A model generated the notes under the pieces. The model had not been told where the DNA came from and ran no database searches. It worked only from the letters and a program-made list of their open reading frames with translations. Positions 16,822 through 24,882 of a stretch of 64,000 bases of DNA are shown piece by piece. Every line of letters begins with the position of its first letter. Positions within the stretch are counted from its first letter, which is position 1. Source of the stretch: CBDDKU01 sp965230375 (GTDB lineage: Bacteria; Bacteroidota; Bacteroidia; Flavobacteriales_D; Cryomorphaceae); the NCBI GenBank assembly GCA_965230375.1, contig CBDDKU010000029.1, positions 62,001 through 126,000 on the forward strand. Direction: 5' to 3'. A program made the translations under genes and the position numbers.

Positions 16822-19800
16822 ATGGGGGAGTTTTTAATATACAAGTCATCTGCTGGTTCTGGAAAGACAACTGCCTTGATTCAGATTTTTCTGCAGCTGA
16901 GTCTTTCGTCTTCAAACCCGCATCAATTCAAGCGCGTACTGGCCATCACTTTTACCAATAAAGCGGCCGATGAAATGCGCGAGCGTTTTATGAAAGAACT
17001 CCATAAACTGAGTCGAATTCAAAACGGCTATGATGGTGGTGACTTCATGATTGATTGGCTCCTTGACAAGCTATCAGTTTCTCCGAATGAACTGGCACTG
17101 CGCGCTAGAAAGAGTTTTGAAATAGCGCTCCAAGACTACGACGATATAGGAATCAGCACCATCGATCGATTCAATCACAAATTGATCAGGTCGTTCAGTA
17201 GAGACTTGAGTTTAAGCCAAGACTTTCAGGTGCTTATTGATGTAAAGCGCCTATATCAAGACGCCGTGGAGCTCTTAGTGGAGCAGTATGGAAGGGATGA
17301 GAGAATTACGGAGCACCTCAACGCGTACATCAGTTACAAGATTGATGAATTTGAGAAAGTGAATGTGATTCAGGCATTGACTGACTTAGAAAGCTTGGTA
17401 ATAGATCCGGAAAGTGACAAGGCCATTCGCGGGCTGTCAAAAATCGACTTTAAAGAAACAAGGAAAACCATTTTTGCTTTTCTGGCCCAGTTCAAAAAAG
17501 ACGTCGTGGCGTTTGGAAAAGACCTTGTCGAGATTGTCCAAAAGGCTGGAATGGAAGCGGGTGATTTCAAAAACAAAAAGAATAGTGTTGTAAAGTTTTT
17601 CAACCAATTGAGTGAATTTTCACTTCCAAAAGAATTACCAGCCACTGCGAAAAACGCTCTCAACGGCGAATGGATTACCAAGACCGCGAGCAATGACATC
17701 AAAAATAAGCTAAGCTCTATAGAAGGAGAATTGACTACCAAACTGCAAACTGCTGTAGACTATCTCGCAGAAAACCACTCACAATATATCTTGTACAGTG
17801 CCATTCTGAAACAGCTAGAACTAGTCGCCATTTTATCAGACTTATCTAAAGCTCTTGATGAGTTATGTAAGCAGCAAAACCTGCTACCTATCTATAAATT
17901 CAATACGATTATCTCTGAAGTTCTCCTAGACGAGCCTGTATCCTTTATTTACGAGAAAATTGGAAACAAATACGACCACTTATTGATCGATGAGTATCAA
18001 GATACGTCAGAAATGCAGTGGTTTAATCTGCTACCACTCATCGACGAGTCTTTGTCGAAAGGTAAGTCGAGTCTGGTAGTAGGTGATGCCAAACAAAGCA
18101 TCTATCGCTTCAGAGGTGGTAAGGCGGAGCAGTTAATCGCTTTGCCTGAATTGATTAATCCACCGGCAAAATACCTTCCAACTACACAGGAAAATATTAA
18201 GCGAGCTCATCGGTTAGTCCGATTCAATACGAATTACAGAAGCCGAGATGAGATCGTTTCATTCAATAATTTTTTCTTCAAGACCATCGCGGATAAAACC
18301 CCAAACCCAATTGAGCTTTATCAATCGGAGTATCACGGAGATAATGCTGCTCAAATCACAGGTAAAATTGAAGGTGAAGGGTTTGTAAAAATCAGGAAGT
18401 GGGGTCATTCTGAAACGGTCATTCACGATCAATACATTTTCGAACAGATTGAGACGATTCGTGAGAAAGGCTATGATTATGGGGATATCGCGATATTGGT
18501 GAGTCGCGTCACAGACGGGGCTGGTGTCATCAGTTTGCTGAACAAAAACGGCATAGGTGTGAGTTCATCTGATAGCCTTGCACTCGATCAGTTTTCGGAT
18601 GTTCAATTGGTAATTGCCGGAATGCGGCTAATAGCAGATAAGGTCCATCAGCCAGCTAAAATTCAAATGATGCGTCGACTGGCTCTTTTACATCAGTTCC
18701 CATATGAACCAGGTCGGTATCTCACCAAGAAGAAAGTTGACTTCAATGGTTTTCTTCGCGACCACAATTTGAAGGAATGGAACTTTGATAAGATGGAGAG
18801 TGGGGTCTATGATGCTATCGAAGAATTGATCCTTACATATCTGCCCAGTGGACGCTCCGCAGCGCTCATCGCATTTATGGAGTACGCCACTCAAGTGACG
18901 GGAAAAAACGGGTCGATCTCAGCTGTGCTAAAAGATTGGGATGGAAAGACGAAGAAGCCTAGTCTCAAACTTGAAAGTCGAAAAGATTCGGTGCAAGTCA
19001 TGACCATTCACAAATCCAAAGGACTTCAATTTAAGTGGGTCATCATTCCGCAGCTCGTTTGGTCGGACGGGAAGAGCGGCGACAACAAGTGGGTGAATCT
19101 AGCTGGGATAAAGCATGCTCCATTACCCTATGCCCCACTACCAATGACTCAAGCACTAAATCAAATGGGCTTGAGTCACATCATAGAACAAGAAGTAGCT
19201 GAACGCATTTTTGACGAAATCAATAAACTCTATGTTGCCTTAACACGGGCTGAAGTCGGGATGATTCTCACCTACCACCAGCGCAGAGGAAAAATGTTCA
19301 CTCCTGTACAAGGCACTGTAGACGCCATTATCGAATCGTATGCTGAAACCCGAACTAGCCATTTCGAAGAGCTTGAAGATGAATACGTTGAGCTTGCTTT
19401 AGGGAAATTCCCAATAGCTGATGGCGAAAAAGATGTTGATGATCAAAGCCGGATTGAGCCCGCAGTGCCTAAATCTCCTTGGTATGAAAAGATCAAAATA
19501 GCTAACAACGATTCTTCGGAAGACCGAGAACTAGGAATTCTATTTCACCATATAGTAGCATCATCTCAATCATTAGAAGATGCGCACGAGACAGTCCGTT
19601 TGAAGGAGCGTAGATTTGAAATCGAAGCTCAAAGTGCGAATGAGCTTCACGACATGCTTGAGCTCATTTTTGGGGATAAGAAATATGAATCTTTGCTCAA
19701 ATCACATGCTCCACTCTTCGAAAGAGAGATCATGAGCAATGGTGAAGTGTTGCGTCCAGACCTGGTTCTTGAAAGTAGCGAAGATGTTTTAGTCATCGAT

Positions 19801-19977
19801 TTTAAAACCGGTGGAAAAGACGAAAAACACAAGGCTCAAGTGAGAACTTATATGCGATCACTAGCAGATCTTACCGAGAAGGCCGTGGAAGGGTTTGTGC
19901 TCTACGTTGGTCAAGGTAAAATTGAATGGGATAAAGTTAGCGGTGAATCTGAACCGGTACAAGGCACGCTATTTTAG
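16822..19977 (+). CDS. UvrD-type helicase with C-terminal nuclease, AddA/RecB-like
   Basis: With ATG at 16822 the protein has 1051 residues; an in-frame TTG at 16816 is possible but lies almost on the transcription start. It has the superfamily 1A motifs: Walker A SSAGSGKTTAL (about 9-19), TFTNKAADEM, the DEYQDTSEMQW motif near 390-400, VGDAKQSIYRFRGG, TNYRSR, VMTIHKSKGLQF and LYVALTRAE. The C-terminal 120 residues hold a PD-(D/E)XK nuclease core: RPDLVLE, VIDFKTGG and the QVRTYM motif. This is the AddA-type helicase-nuclease of double-strand break repair, acting with the AddB-like protein at 24879-27584. The intervening five genes are unrelated, so the pair is split. It ends 6 bases before the convergent SRAP gene. 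Confidence 0.92.
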   Translation: MGEFLIYKSSAGSGKTTALIQIFLQLSLSSSNPHQFKRVLAITFTNKAADEMRERFMKELHKLSRIQNGYDGGDFMIDWLLDKLSVSPNELALRARKSFEIALQDYDDIGISTIDRFNHKLIRSFSRDLSLSQDFQVLIDVKRLYQDAVELLVEQYGRDERITEHLNAYISYKIDEFEKVNVIQALTDLESLVIDPESDKAIRGLSKIDFKETRKTIFAFLAQFKKDVVAFGKDLVEIVQKAGMEAGDFKNKKNSVVKFFNQLSEFSLPKELPATAKNALNGEWITKTASNDIKNKLSSIEGELTTKLQTAVDYLAENHSQYILYSAILKQLELVAILSDLSKALDELCKQQNLLPIYKFNTIISEVLLDEPVSFIYEKIGNKYDHLLIDEYQDTSEMQWFNLLPLIDESLSKGKSSLVVGDAKQSIYRFRGGKAEQLIALPELINPPAKYLPTTQENIKRAHRLVRFNTNYRSRDEIVSFNNFFFKTIADKTPNPIELYQSEYHGDNAAQITGKIEGEGFVKIRKWGHSETVIHDQYIFEQIETIREKGYDYGDIAILVSRVTDGAGVISLLNKNGIGVSSSDSLALDQFSDVQLVIAGMRLIADKVHQPAKIQMMRRLALLHQFPYEPGRYLTKKKVDFNGFLRDHNLKEWNFDKMESGVYDAIEELILTYLPSGRSAALIAFMEYATQVTGKNGSISAVLKDWDGKTKKPSLKLESRKDSVQVMTIHKSKGLQFKWVIIPQLVWSDGKSGDNKWVNLAGIKHAPLPYAPLPMTQALNQMGLSHIIEQEVAERIFDEINKLYVALTRAEVGMILTYHQRRGKMFTPVQGTVDAIIESYAETRTSHFEELEDEYVELALGKFPIADGEKDVDDQSRIEPAVPKSPWYEKIKIANNDSSEDRELGILFHHIVASSQSLEDAHETVRLKERRFEIEAQSANELHDMLELIFGDKKYESLLKSHAPLFEREIMSNGEVLRPDLVLESSEDVLVIDFKTGGKDEKHKAQVRTYMRSLADLTEKAVEGFVLYVGQGKIEWDKVSGESEPVQGTLF

Positions 19978-19983
19978 CGTCGG

Positions 19984-20781
19984 TTATCCATTTTTTCTCT
20001 GTCGGGCTCTACTAAACCCCATGCCTTCCAACAACACTTCCTGCTCCACTACCAAGGACTTTTTTGGCGAAACTGACGGACCAATCGGTTTGAGAAGATC
20101 AATATCATTCTCTCGTGGATTCTTGATTCTAGTAGAAATGGGGTAGGCATTCATGTCCGTACCAGAATATGGTCTTAACAACTCCGTCACTTCGGCAAGT
20201 GAAAGAGAAGAGTCTAGCCATTTCTGCTCATCCTTTTGATTCAGAATAACTGGTGATCTGTGGTGTGGAAGAGACTGAAGTAGTTCATTCGGCGTTGTAG
20301 TAATGATTGCAAAACTCTGAACGATTTCCCCAGTAGACTGATTCACCCACTCATCCCAGATTCCAGCGAAAGCGAATGGTCTCTTACCTTTTGCAAGATG
20401 AACAACAAAGGGCTTGTCTAGCTTATCCTTAGTAGTTCCTTCAATAAAGCAATCAGCCACAACCAAACAGCGCTGACTTCTAATCGGTTTGCGGAATGAA
20501 GGTTTCGTAATAATCCCAGCCGCCCCTGTGTATTTCGGATCGTTAGATTTATTGTGATCTCCTTCTGCTCTGGCATTGAAAAGAAACATGGGTTTTTTAG
20601 CCCAAAATGGTTGTAGTCCGAATCGAAAGAACTGGAGAGTCTTTGGATCCTTGTTTGTTATAACCGGCGCCATAGACCCAGGCCCAATATTGTAATGCGG
20701 AGAAAACGGGACTGGGGCGTGAACGCCAAAACGCTCTTCTATTTCTACAATCTTCGAAACGACAACATATCGACCACACAT
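19984..20781 (-). CDS. SRAP / HMCES-type abasic-site protein (YedK)
   Basis: A 265-residue SOS response-associated peptidase (SRAP) protein, which forms a covalent link with abasic sites in single-stranded DNA to protect them. The catalytic Cys2 in MCGRY, N31 in HYNIGPG, E73 in NARAEG and H173 in LPHHRSPVIL are all present; the HxRMP motif has Ser in place of Met. The N-terminal Met must be removed for Cys2 to act. The gene is convergent with the AddA-like gene (6 bases between stops) and divergent from elaA, fitting a DNA-repair neighbourhood. The C-terminal tail after about residue 225 is a positively charged extension. Confidence 0.93.
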   Translation of the reverse strand: MCGRYVVVSKIVEIEERFGVHAPVPFSPHYNIGPGSMAPVITNKDPKTLQFFRFGLQPFWAKKPMFLFNARAEGDHNKSNDPKYTGAAGIITKPSFRKPIRSQRCLVVADCFIEGTTKDKLDKPFVVHLAKGKRPFAFAGIWDEWVNQSTGEIVQSFAIITTTPNELLQSLPHHRSPVILNQKDEQKWLDSSLSLAEVTELLRPYSGTDMNAYPISTRIKNPRENDIDLLKPIGPSVSPKKSLVVEQEVLLEGMGFSRARQRKNG

Positions 20782-20786
20782 GCTTT

Positions 20787-20794
20787 TATCTTTG
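20787..20794 (+). promoter_or_regulatory. -7 promoter element for elaA
   Basis: TATCTTTG is an exact TAnnTTTG match, 21 bases before the ATG at 20816. It begins 6 bases outside the divergent SRAP start codon, so the two genes share a 34-base regulatory region. Confidence 0.5.
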
Positions 20795-20815
20795 ACCTAA
20801 AAATAAGGCATTCGC

Positions 20816-21286
20816 ATGGATTCGGTACAAATAGATCGCTGGGAAGTAAAAGCGTGGAATGAATTAAGTCCGCAAGAAATTCATGAAATGCTCAAACTTC
20901 GAATAGATGTTTTCGTGGTAGAGCAAGCCTGTGCGTATGAAGAATTAGATGGTTTGGATCTGAAGTGTATGCACGTCATCGGAAAAAATGACGAAGGGAA
21001 AGTTGTCGCCACGGCTCGAGTTGCGCCGATGGGATTGATCTATGACTTAACTAGCATAGGCCGTGTTGCCGTATCTAAAAACTATCGCATGAGCGGAAAC
21101 GGTCGCGTTCTGATGGAAAAGTCAATGGAATACATCAAAACTAATATGGGGGAGTCATCGATAAAGATTGCTGCTCAGCAATACCTACGGAGTTTTTATG
21201 AATCACTGGGATACGAAAGGGTGAGCGAGCCATATCCTTGGGATGGGATTCCACATATTGATATGATATTTAACGCAGAAGAGTAA
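20816..21286 (+). CDS. elaA: GNAT N-acetyltransferase, ElaA family
   Basis: This 156-residue protein matches the ElaA family of GNAT acyltransferases over its whole length. The N-terminal motif LYRLLQLR-like segment is here MLKLRIDVFVVEQACAYEE, followed by DLKCMHVIG, VATARVAP, IGRVAVSKNYRMSGNGRVLM (acetyl-CoA pyrophosphate loop) and the C-terminal YLRSFYESLGYE. The substrate is not known for the family. It overlaps the convergent PKD cargo gene by 17 bases. Confidence 0.92.
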   Translation: MDSVQIDRWEVKAWNELSPQEIHEMLKLRIDVFVVEQACAYEELDGLDLKCMHVIGKNDEGKVVATARVAPMGLIYDLTSIGRVAVSKNYRMSGNGRVLMEKSMEYIKTNMGESSIKIAAQQYLRSFYESLGYERVSEPYPWDGIPHIDMIFNAEE

Positions 21287-23933
21287 CGGTACCCAGGTAC
21301 TCAAAATTCCAACCTAGATTATCGGTGATAATGATGAAATACTGATAAACACCCGCTTCGGCATAGTATTCTCCGCTGGCGTCGCCACCATCCCAACCAC
21401 GTGTTACGTGTTCATTCGAAAACACTTCACGCCCCCATCTATCAGTGATAAACATCTGAATATTGGTTGCTCCAATTACTTCGGGAATGAAGAGATCATT
21501 TAATCCATCAGCATCTGGGGTAAACGAATTTGGGATGTAGATGATGTGGTCCGAAAACTTGATTTCTGCTTCGGCTTGATCTGAGCATCCATACTCGTTG
21601 GTGGCGGTAAGGGTGATAGTCTGTGCTTCGAGGCTTTCCATCTCATGGGTGAAGTCACATTCACTAAAAACCTGACCATCTAAAAGATACTCGCAAGAAA
21701 TAGAACCCAAACTAAGGTCTGTAATTTCAACAACTGGGTCAAAAACCGAAATGATTCCCGGATTTACCCTGAAGCTAGCAGTAGGTGATGGCACGACTTC
21801 TACCACATCCTCGACAGTGTAAGTGTCGGAATCTATACAACCGTTCAAATTTTGAACGGTTAAGGAAACAGTGTATAAACCGGGTCGGTTGTACGTGTGT
21901 TCAACATTGTACCCCGTAGCCGACATACCATCGCCAAAATCCCAGGTGTACTCAACATTTGAACTCGATGTTGTTGACCTGTTTGAAAAGAGCACATCTA
22001 CCGGTAAACAGCCGCCTGGCGGGAATAATTCAAAATCGGCCACGGGATTGTTGTGGAGCACAACATTTTCTGCCGTAGAACGCGTACACCCATTCTCGCT
22101 GATTGTCAACGTAACTTCACTGGCCCCAGCTTCAGAAAATTCAATCCCAGAAGGGTTCTCTGAACTACTTGTAGCGGGTGAGCCGCTCTCAAACGCCCAT
22201 GAAAAAATAGCGTCATCGGTATAGCTACCACCAGCTGAAAAATCTAGCGAATTCCCTTCGAAGCAAGCAATCGGTGGTGGGTCAAAATCCGCTTCGAGCA
22301 GTGGGTATATTTCAAAGTTTTCAGTCACTGTAACGGGACAGTTTGCGACACTTTGGACAGTCAGAGAAACTTCATATTCACCTGGCTCAGGGAATAGAAA
22401 TGTTGGCGTTTGATCAGCACTTGTGTCTCCATCTCCTTCTTCTACACCAAAATCCCAGAGATAGATATTCGCATTTTCACTTGTTTGCGAGAATTGGTAA
22501 GACAAGCCGCTACAAAAAATATTTTGTGGGGTTATCTCAGCCGTTGGTGCTTCTGGGATAACAATATCGACACTATCTGCAGCGGGGCAGATGTTATTGA
22601 GAACTTCAACAAAAACCTGTTGAGGCCCTGTTTCGACGAATTCTATGCCGTCAATTATCAATCCTTGCGCATTTGAAGGGCTGGCTCCATCACCAAAGTC
22701 CCACAGCACTGTGCTATTCTCATGATCAAAATCTCCATCGGCTTCGAAGGAGAATACTTGTTGACCATTGATACACTCAAAGTCCGCAACGCTAACTTCC
22801 ACCGAAATTTCCATATAGAGTGGAATTTCAATTATGGAAGTATCGGAACAGAAAAAGCCAGGATTAGTGATGAGTGTTACTGTATATGTACCTGTATCGG
22901 GGTAGGTGTAGATACCGTCGTAATTTTCACTGGTGTCTTCATCATTCTCAGGGTCACCAAAATCCCAAAGAAAATCATTGGACGGGTCGGATGCATTGTA
23001 AAATTCCACTGTCAAATCTTCACAAAACTCAGCCGGGTCAACATCTTCGATTATCGCCTCGGTCGACTCTTCACAAACGGCTACGTTGAACTGAAAATCG
23101 CGGGTATTAACGCTCAACAATTGGCCATCACGCCATTCTTCTACACAGACTCCAACTACAAACTGTCCAATTACCGTTGGAGTTCCTGAAAGTAAGCCCG
23201 TAATGGGATCGATGCTCAACCCTGGATTTCCTGTAATGGGATTTAATTCATCGAATCCACCTGCCCAATTGACTGTAGGGTAAGGCGGCGCCGAAGGTGG
23301 TGAAGGTTGTGGTGCGTCTTGTGAAGCTCCAATAAATGGACTACAAAGTGAATAAGCCAAAGAATCACCATCTAAATCTGTCGCACTGTGATCAAACTCT
23401 AAGTATTCTTGGGCGCATAAAATAGGTGGTGGGAAATTGTTGTAAGATGGGCGCGAATTGCATTCTCCATCGGGCATAGCAGGCACCTCGGCTGCAATAG
23501 TCAACCCTTGACTTCCAGGAATTTCAAGATTTTGAATTGTTTGATTCCTACAGCATCGCTGATACACCACGGTATAGGTTTGACCATCGTCCGGCAAATC
23601 GAGCGTAAACTCATAAGTTCCTTCTTCTACACAGATATTAGGAGGTATGGATATACAAGGTGAGCTCAAGTCTGGAATCACAGGTGTGATTGATGTGACA
23701 TTCACCGTTATCTGATCTACGAGCTGGTTATTTTCATCAAATATTCCAAAACTGGCGGGATTATCGAAAGGTGCACCTTGGTTGTTTCCGCAGTCCCGAA
23801 AGAGTTTCATCGTGAAATCATAGGTACCATCTGGCATACATTGATAGTACATTTCCCCTCCTATAATGTGAAATGCTCGCGCAGGAACTATCCCGCAGCA
23901 AAGCAATACACATGTCAATACGAGGTTTCTCAT
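21270..23933 (-). CDS. PKD-domain secreted protein with T9SS type B (CHU_C) sorting domain
   Basis: This 887-residue protein has a signal peptide (about 1-20, ending ARA) and a Bacteroidota-specific N-terminal region (about 21-290) that opens FHIIGGEMYYQC and carries paired cysteines (LFRDCGN, YQRCCRN, SRPSYNNFPPPILC). About five PKD-like domains follow, with cores such as FLWDFGDPEN, VLWDFGDGAS, YLWDFGVEEG and YTWDFGDGMS. The CHU_C sorting domain occupies the last 90 residues (IPNSFTPDADG, MFITDRWGREVF, GWDGGDASG, ending GTVTLLR). It should be exported by T9SS and remain surface-attached. Unlike the 1680-residue adhesin it stands alone, with no PorP/SprF gene beside it. The ligand is unknown. 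Confidence 0.9.
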   Translation of the reverse strand: MRNLVLTCVLLCCGIVPARAFHIIGGEMYYQCMPDGTYDFTMKLFRDCGNNQGAPFDNPASFGIFDENNQLVDQITVNVTSITPVIPDLSSPCISIPPNICVEEGTYEFTLDLPDDGQTYTVVYQRCCRNQTIQNLEIPGSQGLTIAAEVPAMPDGECNSRPSYNNFPPPILCAQEYLEFDHSATDLDGDSLAYSLCSPFIGASQDAPQPSPPSAPPYPTVNWAGGFDELNPITGNPGLSIDPITGLLSGTPTVIGQFVVGVCVEEWRDGQLLSVNTRDFQFNVAVCEESTEAIIEDVDPAEFCEDLTVEFYNASDPSNDFLWDFGDPENDEDTSENYDGIYTYPDTGTYTVTLITNPGFFCSDTSIIEIPLYMEISVEVSVADFECINGQQVFSFEADGDFDHENSTVLWDFGDGASPSNAQGLIIDGIEFVETGPQQVFVEVLNNICPAADSVDIVIPEAPTAEITPQNIFCSGLSYQFSQTSENANIYLWDFGVEEGDGDTSADQTPTFLFPEPGEYEVSLTVQSVANCPVTVTENFEIYPLLEADFDPPPIACFEGNSLDFSAGGSYTDDAIFSWAFESGSPATSSSENPSGIEFSEAGASEVTLTISENGCTRSTAENVVLHNNPVADFELFPPGGCLPVDVLFSNRSTTSSSNVEYTWDFGDGMSATGYNVEHTYNRPGLYTVSLTVQNLNGCIDSDTYTVEDVVEVVPSPTASFRVNPGIISVFDPVVEITDLSLGSISCEYLLDGQVFSECDFTHEMESLEAQTITLTATNEYGCSDQAEAEIKFSDHIIYIPNSFTPDADGLNDLFIPEVIGATNIQMFITDRWGREVFSNEHVTRGWDGGDASGEYYAEAGVYQYFIIITDNLGWNFEYLGTVTLLR

Positions 23934-24034
23934 TTTGGTGGCCTTACGTTTCTGACGAAAAAACTCTTAGCAAGTTGATTCAACAGGTGTTAAAACGACA
24001 AGATGTCAAATTCACAAGAAGGAATCATGCCATT

Positions 24035-24289
24035 CTAGGTCGCTTTCTTGAAATCTCTACTGCAGCTTTCTAAAAATGTTTCATACTCTGCTTCTGAGAT
24101 TTCTGCCCAACGTCCATCTTTCAGCTCAATCATATCTTGAACGAGATATCGGTCGGGTAGAATTTTTACAACAAATTCAATCGTCCTATAGTTTTTACCT
24201 ATGGTCTGAATTTCAGTAAATCCCTCAAGAGAAGTAATTTTGAAGTACGACTTTTCATTGATGTATTTACGGTACAGGGGAAATTCCAC
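24035..24289 (-). CDS. Conserved small protein of unknown function
   Basis: An 84-residue protein if it starts at the GTG at 24289 (VEFPLYRKY...). The reading frame stays open to an ATG at 24346, but that would overlap the divergent TPR gene by 43 bases, and the added residues look unlike coding sequence. The sequence YINEKSYFKITSLEGFTEI and MIELKDGRWAEISEAEYE resembles small cytosolic proteins I recall from Flavobacteria with no assigned role. No cysteine pair, membrane segment or DNA-binding motif is visible. It lies only 14 bases from the divergent TPR gene, so each gene's promoter must lie in or next to the other gene. Confidence 0.65.
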   Translation of the reverse strand: MEFPLYRKYINEKSYFKITSLEGFTEIQTIGKNYRTIEFVVKILPDRYLVQDMIELKDGRWAEISEAEYETFLESCSRDFKKAT

Positions 24290-24303
24290 AGCAAAATATA
24301 AGG

Positions 24304-24882
24304 ATGTCTGACAAATTAAACGTTTTCCAACAAGGTAAGGATGCATACGAGAAGGATCGGTATGCAGAAGCCATAAAACTATTCTCTAAAGCCATAGAGA
24401 TGGACAATACTAATGCAGATTGGTATAGTACACGAGCAGTAGCATTCTTTCACCATGATGATCTTCCAGCATCTCTTCAAGATATGAATACGGCTCAATC
24501 ATTGGAGCCAAAAAACCCTTACCGATACTCTAGTAGAGCCTATATTCGCGATGCGATGGGTGATATTCAGGGGGCTATTGAAGATTATCAGATTGCAATA
24601 AGTCTTGACCCTGAAGATGCTGTGGCTCACAACAACCTCGGACTTTTGGAAGAGAAACTTGGACATCAAAGTAAGGCCAAATCTCTTTTCGCACTAGCAG
24701 ACAAATTGGCCGAAGATGACCCGAACTTCAACGTGAGCCTTGAAAAACCACGCAATATTCAGAAAGAAGCGGAAGAAGAAAGACAGTCTCAATCCCTTTC
24801 TGGTGAAATGATGAAGGTGTTCAAATCGCGAAAAGCCTTCAAAGAATTCCTTAGCTTTATCGGCAAAGGATTCAAAGCATGA
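24304..24882 (+). CDS. Tetratricopeptide-repeat protein
   Basis: A 192-residue cytosolic protein with three TPR units at about 4-37, 38-71 and 72-105 (A-Y-x-x-A-I patterns such as DRYAEAIKLFSKAIEMD and GDIQGAIEDYQIAISLDPED) and a fourth partial repeat, then a charged C-terminal helix with a basic patch (KVFKSRKAFKEFLSFI). TPRs bind protein partners; none is identified. The stop overlaps the start of the AddB-like nuclease by 4 bases, so the two are translationally coupled and the TPR protein could assist the nuclease, but this is inference. Confidence 0.85.
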   Translation: MSDKLNVFQQGKDAYEKDRYAEAIKLFSKAIEMDNTNADWYSTRAVAFFHHDDLPASLQDMNTAQSLEPKNPYRYSSRAYIRDAMGDIQGAIEDYQIAISLDPEDAVAHNNLGLLEEKLGHQSKAKSLFALADKLAEDDPNFNVSLEKPRNIQKEAEEERQSQSLSGEMMKVFKSRKAFKEFLSFIGKGFKA

